DNA of 64,000 nt from Gaiellasilicea sp963802765 (GTDB lineage Bacteria; Actinomycetota; Thermoleophilia; Gaiellales; Gaiellaceae), in assembly GCA_963802765.1 (NCBI GenBank), contig CAWDJZ010000006.1:310001-374000 (forward strand), written 5' to 3'. The notes under the pieces were generated by a model. It saw nothing but the letters and a program-made list of their open reading frames with translations. It ran no database searches and was not told the origin of the DNA. Both the position numbers and the translations under genes were made by a program. Shown piece by piece: positions 33,676 through 41,089 of this stretch (positions within the stretch are counted from its first letter, which is position 1; the number at the start of each line of letters is the position of its first letter).

Positions 33676-34806
33676 GTGGCCGGGTCGGCGATCGTCCGTC
33701 ACGTCGTCACCTTCGGCCGCGTGTTGCGGGAGGTGGGCATCGAGGTCGGGCCGGGGCGCGTCGCCGACGCCGTCCGCGGCCTCGGCGCGGTCGACCTGAC
33801 GCGCCAGGAGGACGTCTACTTCGCCCTCCGGCAGACGCTCGTCTCCCGGCACGACGAGCTCGAGCTCTTCGACCGCGCCTTCGTCGCCTGGTTCCTGCGC
33901 GGCCCGATTGCGCCGCTCGTCCGCGAGAAGCAGCGGCGCAAGCTCTCCACCCGCACCGAGGCGACACTCGGCTCCGACGCGCGTGGCGACGAGGCCGAGG
34001 TCGCGGGCGAGCCGCTCGAGCTGGGCGCGTCGGCGCACGAGCTCCTGCGCGAGAAGGACTTCGCCGAGATGACGCCGGACGAGTTCGTCCGCGCACGCCG
34101 CCTGCTGCTCGCCATCGCCCGAAGCCGCCCGCGACGGACTTCACGACGCCTGACGCCGGACGCGCGCGGCGACCGGCTCGACCTGCGAAGGCTGATCCGG
34201 CAGTCGCTGCGCACGGGCGGCGACGCCGTCGACCAGCCCTGGAAGGCGCGCAAGGAGGTTCCCCGGAAGCTCGTCGTCCTCTGCGACGTGTCCGGCTCGA
34301 TGGACGCGTACGCACGCGCTCTCCTGCTGTTCCTCCATGCGCTCGTCGGCACAGGGCGCGGCGTCGAGGCGTTCGGCTTCGGCACCAGGCTGACGCGGCT
34401 GACCGGCGATCTCGCGACGCGCGATCCGGAGGCGGCGCTCGCGCGCGCCACGGCAACCGACGTCGACTGGGGCAGCGGGACCCGGATCGGCGCCTCGCTG
34501 AAGGAGTTCAACGACGTCTACGGCCGCCGGGCGCTCTCGCGAGGCGCCGTGGTCGTGATCGTCTCGGACGGCTGGGAGCGGGAAGGGCCGGAGACGATCG
34601 GCCGCGAGATGGCGCGGCTCGCGCGGGCCGCCTACGCCGTCGTCTGGGTGAACCCGCTCAAGGGGAACCCCGAGTACCAGCCGCTCGCGCGCGGGATGCG
34701 GGCCGCCTTGCCGTTCGTCGACCGCTTCCTCTCCGGCCACAACCTCCGCAGCCTCGAGGAGCTCGCCGCCGTCGTCGGCGGGATCCAGCGCCGCCACGCA
34801 GCCTGA
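33676..34806 (+). CDS. VWA-domain protein, CoxE-like
   Basis: 376 residues. The C-terminal von Willebrand A domain has a metal-ion adhesion site LVVLCDVSGSMDAYARALLL (DxSxS), the Thr in GSGTRIGASL and Asp in VVVIVSDGWERE. The N-terminal half is helical and charged (VREKQRRKLSTRTE), as in CoxE. Pairs of MoxR ATPase and VWA protein act as cofactor-insertion chaperones for metalloenzymes. GTG start three bases after the CoxD-like stop. It may serve both molybdenum hydroxylases of the window. Confidence 0.88.
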   Translation: MAGSAIVRHVVTFGRVLREVGIEVGPGRVADAVRGLGAVDLTRQEDVYFALRQTLVSRHDELELFDRAFVAWFLRGPIAPLVREKQRRKLSTRTEATLGSDARGDEAEVAGEPLELGASAHELLREKDFAEMTPDEFVRARRLLLAIARSRPRRTSRRLTPDARGDRLDLRRLIRQSLRTGGDAVDQPWKARKEVPRKLVVLCDVSGSMDAYARALLLFLHALVGTGRGVEAFGFGTRLTRLTGDLATRDPEAALARATATDVDWGSGTRIGASLKEFNDVYGRRALSRGAVVVIVSDGWEREGPETIGREMARLARAAYAVVWVNPLKGNPEYQPLARGMRAALPFVDRFLSGHNLRSLEELAAVVGGIQRRHAA

Positions 34807-34812
34807 CGGCAG

Positions 34813-35940
34813 TCATTCACTCAACCCGGCGCGAATCTCGGCGCCGTCCTCGTCGAGCGCAGGCGGCGCGCGCCGCGTCGCCGCGGGCGTCCGCGAGAGC
34901 TGCGCGGGGAAGGCGACCGTGCGGACGCCGTCGACGTCGTCCACGACGTCGAGACCGAGCCGTCCCGCGTACGCGAACGCCTCGGGAACCGTCTGCACCG
35001 GGCCGGCCGGCACGCCCGCCGAGGCGAGCCGCTCCGACCACTCGGCGCACGTTCGCGCCTGCAGGCGGCCCTCGAGGAGCGGCCGCAGCTCGTCGCGGTT
35101 CGCGACGCGGAGGTCGTTCGTCCGGAACCGGGGGTCGCCGGCCAGCTCGGGCGCGCCGATCGCCTCGGCGAGCGAGCGGAACTGCCGGTCGTTGCCGGCG
35201 CCGATCAGCAGGTCTCCGTCGCCCGCGCGATAGGTCGCGAACGGCTCGATGCTCGGATGGACGTTCCCCAGCCTCCGCGGCTCGACGCCGCCGCCGAGCC
35301 AGCCCGCCGCCTGGTTCGCGAGCGCGGCCAGGGTCACGTGGAGGAGGTTGAGGGTGACGCGCTGGCCGCGGCCGCTCCGCTCGCGCTCGCGCAGCGCGGC
35401 CAGCACAGCGGTCGTCGCGTACAGGCCGGCGATGACGTCGACGAGCGCGACCCCGACCTTGGACGGCGTCTCCGCGGGACCGGTCACGCTCATCAGCCCG
35501 CCGACCGCCTGCGCGAGCGGGTCGTAGCCGGGCAGGTCGCGGCCGCCGGCCTCGCCGAAGCCGCTGATCTCGCAGTACACGACGCCCGGGCTCTGCGGCG
35601 AGACGTCGTTGTACCCGAGCCCGTACCGCTCGAGCGTGCCGGGCCGGAAGTTGGCGAGCACGACGTCCGCGCGCTCGCACAGCGCCCGCGCCAGCTCGCG
35701 GTCGGCCGGATCCTTGAGATCGAGGACGACGGACCGCTTGTTGCGGTTGACGGCCTGGTGGTAGGTGGCGCGGCCCTCGGCGTCGAACGGCGGCCCCCAC
35801 CGGCGCGTGTCGTCGCCGTCCGGAGCCTCGACCTTGACGACGTCCGCGCCGAGGTCGCCGAGCGTCATGCCCGCGAGCGGCCCCGCCAGGATGCGCGAGA
35901 AGTCGGCGACGAGCAGACCGTCGAGCGGGAGCGAGCCCAT
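34813..35940 (-). CDS. CaiB/BaiF-type CoA transferase
   Basis: 375-residue family III CoA transferase. Start LDGLLVADFSRILAGPLAGM, the CoA-binding NRNKRSVVLDLKDPADRELA and the catalytic Asp in GYDPLAQAVGGLMSVTG (about residue 167) are characteristic. It moves CoA between carboxylic acids, here probably activating a catabolic intermediate from a CoA-ester donor. ATG start. Convergent with the CoxE-like gene, 6 bases apart. Confidence 0.9.
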   Translation of the reverse strand: MGSLPLDGLLVADFSRILAGPLAGMTLGDLGADVVKVEAPDGDDTRRWGPPFDAEGRATYHQAVNRNKRSVVLDLKDPADRELARALCERADVVLANFRPGTLERYGLGYNDVSPQSPGVVYCEISGFGEAGGRDLPGYDPLAQAVGGLMSVTGPAETPSKVGVALVDVIAGLYATTAVLAALRERERSGRGQRVTLNLLHVTLAALANQAAGWLGGGVEPRRLGNVHPSIEPFATYRAGDGDLLIGAGNDRQFRSLAEAIGAPELAGDPRFRTNDLRVANRDELRPLLEGRLQARTCAEWSERLASAGVPAGPVQTVPEAFAYAGRLGLDVVDDVDGVRTVAFPAQLSRTPAATRRAPPALDEDGAEIRAGLSE

Positions 35941-36239
35941 CGCGGCAACCTACTCCGTCGCGCGCCGCCGGGACGACGACGCGGTGGACGGATGGACTAA
36001 GTCACGCGCCTTTCTCCATCCTCGCAGCCGCGGACGATCGTCGAGCCCGACCCGCACTCGTGCGTTACCCGCCGCCGGCTACTCGGTTCGGCGGAGCAGA
36101 CTGCTCGTGCGCCAGTCGTGCGCCAGTCAGCATGGCAACCGCGGACGATCGAAGACGCCTATGGACCTTCCACGGACTGAAGTTGCGGTTCGAAGACCGC
36201 ACGCGGCCCGTTTGAAGGGCCACAAACGGCTTGTTCAAG
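35941..36239. other. Non-coding stretch upstream of the CoA transferase, with short repeats and hairpins
   Basis: I see no convincing gene here. It contains a 13-base direct repeat CCGCGGACGATCG (36028-36040 and 36139-36151), an 11-base unit TCGTGCGCCAG repeated in tandem (36105-36126), and two hairpins: TGCGGT/ACCGCA at 36184-36201 and CCGTTTG/CAAACGG at 36208-36229. The last lies 11 bases beyond the 3' end of tRNA-Ser(CGA) and may help end that transcript, although no U-run follows on the minus strand. Confidence 0.5.
36028..36151. repeat. Pair of 13-base direct repeats and an 11-base tandem repeat
   Basis: CCGCGGACGATCG occurs at 36028-36040 and again at 36139-36151. TCGTGCGCCAG occurs twice without spacing at 36105-36126. 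No integrase or transposase is nearby, so these do not prove an inserted element. Confidence 0.55.
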
Positions 36240-36328
36240 CGGAGAGGGAGGGATTTGAACCCTCGACGAGCCTAACGACCCGTAACGGTTTTCGAGACCG
36301 CCGCATTCGACCGCTCTGCCACCTCTCC
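36240..36328 (-). tRNA. tRNA-Ser (anticodon CGA)
   Basis: Minus-strand sequence starts GGAGAGGTGGCAGAGCGGT and folds as a class II tRNA. The 7-base acceptor stem is GGAGAGG/CCTCTCC with discriminator G at 36240. The anticodon loop is CTCGAAA (anticodon CGA) on a GCGGT/ACCGT stem. There is a long variable arm, and the T arm contains GGTTCAAATCC. CCA is not encoded. Reads UCG codons. Confidence 0.95.
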
Positions 36329-36397
36329 GAGCGAGGGACAGGGTAGCGCGTCACTCACCTCGCCTCTCGCGCTCCCGGCGATCAGGAGCGCATGAAG

Positions 36398-36488
36398 CGG
36401 AGAAGGAGGGATTCGAACCCTCGATGGAGGCATTCACCCCCATAACGCCTTAGCAGGGCGCCGCCTTCAGCCACTCGGCCACTTCTCC
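36398..36488 (-). tRNA. tRNA-Ser (anticodon GCT)
   Basis: Minus-strand sequence starts GGAGAAGTGGCCGAGTGGC. Acceptor stem GGAGAAG/CTTCTCC, discriminator G at 36398, anticodon loop CTGCTAA (anticodon GCT) on a GCGCC/GGCGT stem, long variable arm, and T arm with GGTTCGAATCC. CCA not encoded. Reads AGC/AGU codons. It lies 69 bases upstream of tRNA-Ser(CGA), so both are probably cotranscribed. Confidence 0.95.
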
Positions 36489-36681
36489 GTGGGTGGTGAT
36501 GGTATCGCACGACCCGAGTCGCAAACCTGGAGGCCCGAGTCTCGCTCTCGAGCCGTCCCCGATCCCTCGTTCAAGTGAAGCGCGGCGGTCAACTCAGCCT
36601 GGGGGATGGTGTGAAGCGGGGCGCGCGACGAAGCTGCTGGTGTCAGATCCGTGGCTCCGGGCGGCGGGGCTCGGATCTGCT

Positions 36682-36732
36682 GAGGCGGGAGCTCGATCCT
36701 CCTGCGGCGGATCGCCCCGCCTCATTTTCTTG
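36682..36732 (+). terminator. Intrinsic terminator on the plus strand
   Basis: GAGGCGGG (36682-36689) pairs with CCCGCCTC (36716-36723), enclosing a second stem CGATCC/GGATCG. ATTTTCTT follows directly. No plus-strand protein gene ends within 1.8 kb upstream, so it may end an unannotated RNA. Confidence 0.6.
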
Positions 36733-36737
36733 CCGTC

Positions 36738-36777
36738 GCATGTCTGGGCATCCGCGGGAGCGGATGCCCAGGCGTGC
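36738..36777. repeat. 18-pair hairpin with GGGA tetraloop
   Basis: GCATGT + CTGGGCATCCGC pairs with GCGGATGCCCAG + GCGTGC around the tetraloop GGGA at 36756-36759. All positions pair, two as G-U on the plus strand. No U-run on either side. Confidence 0.7.
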
Positions 36778-36835
36778 AAATCCCTGAAGGCGGCGGCGTT
36801 CGGCGCCGCGGGCTCATGGGTTGTGGATTTGCGGG

Positions 36836-37216
36836 TCAGGCAGGCGGGCCGTGGCAGACGGCCTCGACGTTGTTGCCGTCCGGGTCGAGCACGAACGCGC
36901 CGTAGTACGTGGGGTGGTAGACCTCCCGGATCCCGGGGCCGCCGTTGTCCTGCCCGCCGGCCTCGACCGCGGCGGTGTGGAAGGCGTCGACCGTCTCACG
37001 ATCCTCGACCCGGAACGCCACATGCGTACCGCTGTCGGATCCTCGGTCTCGCTTCCCGATCCAGAAGAACGGATAGTCGGTGCCGAAACCGGCCGCCTCC
37101 GGGGGAAACTCCATCATGAGCGTCATCCCGAGCGGTGCGAGCGCCTGCTCGTAGAAGGCCTTGCTGCGTTCGTAGTCGCTCACGTCCAGTCCGACGTGGT
37201 CGAGCCGCGGCTTCAT
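36836..37216 (-). CDS. VOC/glyoxalase-family protein
   Basis: 126-residue single-domain vicinal oxygen chelate protein. PRLDHVGLDVSDYERSKAFY (first metal His and the strand-helix start), GTHVAFRVEDRETVDAFHTA (second His) and FVLDPDGNNVEAVCHG (Glu) are in the usual places. ATG start with GGAGG ribosome site. Last gene of the operon containing the amino acid transporter and groES. Reaction unknown; many such proteins are lyases, dioxygenases or antibiotic-binding. Confidence 0.85.
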   Translation of the reverse strand: MKPRLDHVGLDVSDYERSKAFYEQALAPLGMTLMMEFPPEAAGFGTDYPFFWIGKRDRGSDSGTHVAFRVEDRETVDAFHTAAVEAGGQDNGGPGIREVYHPTYYGAFVLDPDGNNVEAVCHGPPA

Positions 37217-37230
37217 GGAACCTCCTCGGT

Positions 37231-37521
37231 TCAGTCGTGGATGCGGGCGATCAGCTCACCGCGGCGGAGCACTTTCACCTCGGTGCCGTGCAGACGCACC
37301 TCGAAGCCCGCGCCCTTCGGGAAGAGCACCTTGTCGCCCGGATCGAGCCCACCCGGCTCGGCGCCGACCGCGGTCACGATTCCCGTCTGGCACACGGCCT
37401 CGGCGGAGGCGGGGATGATCAGGCCCGTCTTCGTCTCGGCCTCGTCATCGGTCGGTTGCACGACCACGTAGTCGTCGAGCGGCTCCAGCGAGAGGTCGAT
37501 GCGCTGCGGGTCCTGCACCAT
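37231..37521 (-). CDS. groES: GroES-like co-chaperonin
   Basis: 96 residues. LEPLDDYVVVQPTDDEAETK at the N-terminus, the mobile loop TKTGLIIPASA, then GDKVLFPKGAGFEV and LRRGELIARIHD match chaperonin-10 throughout. It should cap a GroEL ring. No groEL is in the window. ATG start, 11 bases downstream of the ABC ATPase gene on the same strand, so it appears to be expressed with a transporter operon; no CIRCE-like inverted repeat is seen in front of it. Confidence 0.9.
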   Translation of the reverse strand: MVQDPQRIDLSLEPLDDYVVVQPTDDEAETKTGLIIPASAEAVCQTGIVTAVGAEPGGLDPGDKVLFPKGAGFEVRLHGTEVKVLRRGELIARIHD

Positions 37522-37532
37522 GCGATTCCAGT

Positions 37533-38279
37533 TTAGAGGCGTCCTGCGGCGATGATCCGGTCGAGAAACTGGCGGGTGCGCGGCTCGGACGGCGCGCTGA
37601 AGATCGTCTCGGGCTTCCCTTGCTCCAGGATCAGCCCCTCGTCGAGGAAGCAGACCCGGTTGGCGATGTCCCTCGCGAAACCCATCTCGTGCGTGGCGAT
37701 CAGCATCGTCATCCCGCCCTCGGCCAGCTCGCGGATCACGTTCAGCACCTCGGCGACGAGCTCGGGGTCGAGCGCGCTCGTCACCTCGTCAAGCAGCATG
37801 ACCTCCGGCTTGAGCGCGAGCGCCCGCACGATCGCGACGCGCTGTTGCTGGCCGCCCGAGAGCCGGTCGGGGTAGTCGTCCCGCTTCTCCGCGAGCCCGA
37901 AGCGGGCGAGCAGCTCGGTAGCCGCCGCTTCGGCCGCGCGGCGGCTCGTCCCGAGGGCCTTGCGTGGCCCGAGCGTCACGTTCTCGAGCACGCTCATGTG
38001 CGGGAAGAGGTTGTAGGCCTGGAAGACGATCCCGATCCGCCGTCGCGCCCGATTCTCGTCGACGCCCTGGGCGGTCAGCTCCTCGGCGCCGAGAAAGATG
38101 CGGCCCTCGTCGACAGGCTCCAACAGGTTCACGCAGCGCAGGAGCGTCGACTTGCCCGAGCCGGAGGCGCCGATCAGGCACACGACCTCGTGCTCGGCGA
38201 GGGCGAGGTCGATTCCGTCGAGGACACGGACGTCGCCGAAGGACTTCGACACTCCCTCGAGGCGAAGGTGCGCAGTCAC
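37533..38279 (-). CDS. Polar amino acid ABC transporter ATP-binding protein
   Basis: 248-residue GlnQ/HisP-type ATPase. Walker A GASGSGKSTLLRCVNLLE, Q-loop IVFQAYNLFPHMSV, signature LSGGQQQRVAIVRAL, Walker B VMLLDEVTSALDPEL and switch ATHEMGFAR. GTG start overlaps the permease stop (GTGA). With the upstream permease and binding protein it completes an importer, in which a single permease gene presumably forms a homodimer. Confidence 0.93.
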   Translation of the reverse strand: MTAHLRLEGVSKSFGDVRVLDGIDLALAEHEVVCLIGASGSGKSTLLRCVNLLEPVDEGRIFLGAEELTAQGVDENRARRRIGIVFQAYNLFPHMSVLENVTLGPRKALGTSRRAAEAAATELLARFGLAEKRDDYPDRLSGGQQQRVAIVRALALKPEVMLLDEVTSALDPELVAEVLNVIRELAEGGMTMLIATHEMGFARDIANRVCFLDEGLILEQGKPETIFSAPSEPRTRQFLDRIIAAGRL

Positions 38280-39127
38280 CGGCGTCGCTTCCGCTCGCGC
38301 GCGATCAGCCAGTCGGTGAAGCGGGTCATCGGGATCGTCAGCGCGAGGAAGATCACCGCCGTCGCCACGTAGGGCGTGTAGTTGAACGAGCCCGCGACCT
38401 CGATCTGCGACTGGCGGAACGCTTCGACGACACCGAGCAGGGCGACGAGCGCGGTGTCCTTTGTCAGGCCGATGAGGTCGTTCAGGAGCGGGGGGATCAC
38501 ACGCCGGATCGCCTGCGGGAGCACGACGTAGCGGAGCGCCTGGAAGCGGTTGAGCCCGAGCGAGCGTGCCGCCGCCTCCTGGCTAGGGTGCACAGAGTCG
38601 ATGCCTGCCCGGTACACCTCGGCCACGTACGCCGAGTAGACGAGGACGAGCGAGACGGCGGCCCAGAAGAACTGGGATGTCGGCACACCGGCGAGCTGCA
38701 ATCCCGGCACGCCGAAGCCGAGCAGGAACACGAGCAGGATCGTCGGGATTCCGCGGAAGATGTCGGTGTATGCGGCCGAGAGGAAGCGGAGAGGGAAGAA
38801 CACCGGGCCAGGGAGGCTGCGCAGTACCGCCAGCACGAGCCCCCAGGCGAGGATGAACACCTCTGCGAGCAGGAAGAGCTTCACGTTCGTCCAGAACTTC
38901 TCGAGGATGTCCGGGAACGACTCGCGGAATTCGGGGCCGTAGAAGAAGGCTTCGCGCACGTCCTCCCAGCCCGGCGCGCTGGTGACCGCGAGCCCGATTG
39001 CGCCGAAGACGACGACCGTGCTGATCGTCGCGATCGCGAGGCTGCGACCCCCGCCGCGCCCACCCAGGATGCGGGATCCGCGGTCTGCTATTCGATCACG
39101 GGGGCGCTCGTCTTCTCGGAGAGCCAC
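38276..39127 (-). CDS. Polar amino acid ABC transporter permease
   Basis: 283-residue HisM/GlnP-type permease. The EAA coupling loop EAAARSLGLNRFQALRYVVL lies near residue 190, with five to six hydrophobic helices (for example VKLFLLAEVFILAWGLVLAV and GIPTILLVFLLGFGVP). The GTG at 39127 gives a 40-base overlap with the binding protein gene and has no clear ribosome site; a slightly downstream start is possible, since the first 35 residues are hydrophilic. Confidence 0.9.
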   Translation of the reverse strand: MALREDERPRDRIADRGSRILGGRGGGRSLAIATISTVVVFGAIGLAVTSAPGWEDVREAFFYGPEFRESFPDILEKFWTNVKLFLLAEVFILAWGLVLAVLRSLPGPVFFPLRFLSAAYTDIFRGIPTILLVFLLGFGVPGLQLAGVPTSQFFWAAVSLVLVYSAYVAEVYRAGIDSVHPSQEAAARSLGLNRFQALRYVVLPQAIRRVIPPLLNDLIGLTKDTALVALLGVVEAFRQSQIEVAGSFNYTPYVATAVIFLALTIPMTRFTDWLIARERKRRR

Positions 39128-39996
39128 TGCTGCTGGATCTCCGCCAGCGTCCCGTCGTCCTTCAGCGTCGCCAACGCCTCGTTCACGCAGTCGCGGAGGG
39201 GGTTGCCCTCCTCGAACAGCATCCCGAAGTGCTCCTGGCCGCCGGTGGACGGGAACTGGCCGACCACGGTGCCGTTCTTCACCTCACCGGAACCGACGAG
39301 GAAGAACGCGGTCGGCAGGTCGACGACGATGCCGTCGATCTGCTTGCCGTTCAGTGCGGAGACGACGTCGTTTGACGTGTCGTAGACGCGCGGCTCCTTC
39401 GAGGGCTGGATCGTGTCCTGGACGTACTGCAGGCTCGTCGTCCCGACCTGCGCGCCGAGCTGATAGTCGGCGAGATCCGCGAGCGTGGTCGCGTTCGCGA
39501 TCGGCGTGTCCGCGAGCCCCACGAGCGCCTGGTTCACGTCGTAGTAGGAGTCGCTGAAGTCGACTGCGCGGTCGCGCTCCTCGGTGACCGAGATCTGGTT
39601 GATGTCGAGGTCGAAGTTCTTGTCGCCAGGTCGGAACGAGTTGTTGAACGGCACCACGACCCAGTCGACCTCGTCCTCGGCGAAGCCGAGCTGCTCCGCA
39701 ACCGCGTAGGCGACCGCGCTCTCGAATCCCTCGCCGGAGGCTGGGTCGTTGATCTCCCAGTCGGAGCCCTCCGGGGTGCCGCCCTCGAACCAGGGCGGGA
39801 AGGCGGGGTTGTCCGTCCCGATCGTGAGCCGGCCGTCCGTGACCGTCTCGAGGCTCTCCGTCGCGCAGTCCGCCGCCGCCGCGGCCTCGCCGGTCGTCGG
39901 CGCGGTCGCTGCCGTGTTGGCATCGTCGTCGGATCCGCAGCCCGCGGCTAACCCTCCGAAAGCGAGGACGACCAGGAACGTGGCGAGCTTGCGCAT
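39088..39996 (-). CDS. Polar amino acid ABC transporter substrate-binding lipoprotein
   Basis: 302 residues. Lipoprotein signal KLATFLVVLAFGGLAAGC, a Thr/Ala-rich linker, then a bacterial solute-binding family 3 domain: GRLTIGTDNPAFPPWFEGG, DFDLDINQISVTEERDRAVD-like strand (seen as FDLDINQISVTEERDRAVDF) and ALATLKDDGTLAEIQQQWLS at the end. Membrane-anchored receptor delivering an amino acid or similar small polar solute to the permease. Confidence 0.92.
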   Translation of the reverse strand: MRKLATFLVVLAFGGLAAGCGSDDDANTAATAPTTGEAAAAADCATESLETVTDGRLTIGTDNPAFPPWFEGGTPEGSDWEINDPASGEGFESAVAYAVAEQLGFAEDEVDWVVVPFNNSFRPGDKNFDLDINQISVTEERDRAVDFSDSYYDVNQALVGLADTPIANATTLADLADYQLGAQVGTTSLQYVQDTIQPSKEPRVYDTSNDVVSALNGKQIDGIVVDLPTAFFLVGSGEVKNGTVVGQFPSTGGQEHFGMLFEEGNPLRDCVNEALATLKDDGTLAEIQQQWLSEKTSAPVIE

Positions 39997-40058
39997 GGCG
40001 GTCTCCAGGGATCGAACGGAGAGAACCTCGAACCTATCACCAGGTACGGTCCCTGCAG

Positions 40059-41069
40059 ATGCCGTCGCCGTTCGTCGAGCTCGAGGTGGGGGAGCGGGTC
40101 GTCAAGGTGACGAACCCGGACAAGGTGCTGTTCCCGGCGCGGCGCGAGACGAAGATGGACCTCGTCCAGTACTACCTCGCCGTCGCGGAGGGGATCGTGC
40201 GCGCCCTCTACGAGCGGCCGACGCAGCTCCGCCGCTTCCCGGACGGTGTCGAAGGCGAGATGATCTATCAGAAGCGGGTGCCGGCGAAACGGCCCGACTG
40301 GATCGAGGCGGCCAGGGTGACGTTTCCGTCCGGGCGGCACGCGGACGAGCTCTGCGTGACCGAGATCGCCCAGGTCGCGTGGGCGGCGAACCTCGCCGTG
40401 GTCGACTTCCATCCGTGGCCCTCGCGGCGCGCCGACGTCGACCGGCCCGACGAGCTGCGGATCGACATCGACCCGCAGCCGGGAACCACCTTCGAGGACG
40501 GCAAGCGGGTCGCGGCCGTCGTGTGCGAGACGCTCGCGGAGATGGGCTGGACCGGCTGGCCGAAGACCTCGGGCAACCGCGGGATCCACGTGGCCTGCCG
40601 GATCGAGCCGAAGTGGGAGTTCCCGGTCGTGCGCCGCTGCGCGCTCGCGTTCGCACGCGAGATCGAGCGGCGCGTGCCGGAGCAGGTGACGACCGCCTGG
40701 TGGAAGGAGGAGCGCGGCGAGCGCGTCTTCATCGACTACAACCAGAACGCGCGTGACCGCACGATCGCCTCGGCGTACTCCGTGCGCGGCCGCGTGGACG
40801 CGACCGTGTCCGCCCCCGTCACCTGGGACGAGCTCCCGGACGTCGAGACCGAGGACTTCACGCTCGCCTCGATGCCGGCGCGCTTCGCCGAGCTCGGCGA
40901 CGTCCAGGCGGGGATCGACGAGGCGGTCTGCGACCTCCAGGTGCTGCTCGATTGGGTCGAGCGGGAGGAGGCGGCCGGCGTCGGCGAAGCGCCGTACCCG
41001 CCGCAGTTCCCCAAGATGCCCGACGAGCCAAAGCGCGTCCAGCCGTCGCGCGCGAGAAAGTCGGCCTAG
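40059..41069 (+). CDS. LigD-type polymerase/primase domain protein
   Basis: 336-residue archaeo-eukaryotic primase-fold polymerase, the stand-alone equivalent of the LigD polymerase domain used in bacterial non-homologous end joining. Segments: VTNPDKVLFPARRETKMDLV, the catalytic DxD in ELRIDIDPQPGTTFED (about residue 131), KTSGNRGIHVACRIEP and DYNQNARDRTIASAYSVRG (phosphate binding). ATG start. No Ku gene is in the window; a separate ATP-dependent ligase lies 5.4 kb away. It converges on the response regulator with a shared palindrome between them. Confidence 0.92.
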   Translation: MPSPFVELEVGERVVKVTNPDKVLFPARRETKMDLVQYYLAVAEGIVRALYERPTQLRRFPDGVEGEMIYQKRVPAKRPDWIEAARVTFPSGRHADELCVTEIAQVAWAANLAVVDFHPWPSRRADVDRPDELRIDIDPQPGTTFEDGKRVAAVVCETLAEMGWTGWPKTSGNRGIHVACRIEPKWEFPVVRRCALAFAREIERRVPEQVTTAWWKEERGERVFIDYNQNARDRTIASAYSVRGRVDATVSAPVTWDELPDVETEDFTLASMPARFAELGDVQAGIDEAVCDLQVLLDWVEREEAAGVGEAPYPPQFPKMPDEPKRVQPSRARKSA

Positions 41070-41088
41070 TAACAGACTGTTACTAGGC
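41064..41088. terminator. Bidirectional terminator palindrome
   Basis: GCCTAGTAACAG and CTGTTACTAGGC form a perfect 12-base inverted repeat around one central base. It includes the polymerase stop codon and lies next to the stop of the convergent response regulator gene. TT follows on the plus strand. Confidence 0.7.
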
Positions 41089-41089
41089 T

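Larger units (their letters stand above)
36489..36835. other. Structured non-coding island with four strong inverted repeats
   Basis: No credible protein gene is seen in these 347 bases. From left to right: near-identical 12-mers GTGAAGCGCGGC (36575) and GTGAAGCGGGGC (36611); hairpin CAGATCCG/CGGATCTG at 36644-36679; a compound hairpin with T-tract at 36682-36732; an 18-pair hairpin with a GGGA tetraloop at 36738-36777; and GCAAATCC/GGATTTGC at 36776-36832 enclosing GCGGCG/CGCCGC. The density of stable stems suggests a structured RNA or palindromic repeat cluster. Confidence 0.55.

Noticed and set aside
35765..36346. A plus-strand reading frame of 193 codons ending in a sequence that includes EREGFEPSTSL
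   Set aside because: Its 3' part is the antisense of tRNA-Ser(CGA), a well-known source of spurious protein predictions, and the rest is antisense to the CoA transferase promoter region.
36240..36488. Genomic island or prophage integrated at the tRNA-Ser genes
   Set aside because: No integrase, no duplicated tRNA 3' end beyond the normal similarity of the two tRNAs, and no change in base composition or gene style on either side.
36489..36835. SRP RNA, tmRNA or RNase P RNA in the hairpin island next to the tRNAs
   Set aside because: I looked for the GGAAGGAAGCAG-type SRP core, a tRNA-like end with resume codon, and the GAAAGTCCGGGC-type RNase P core on both strands and saw none.
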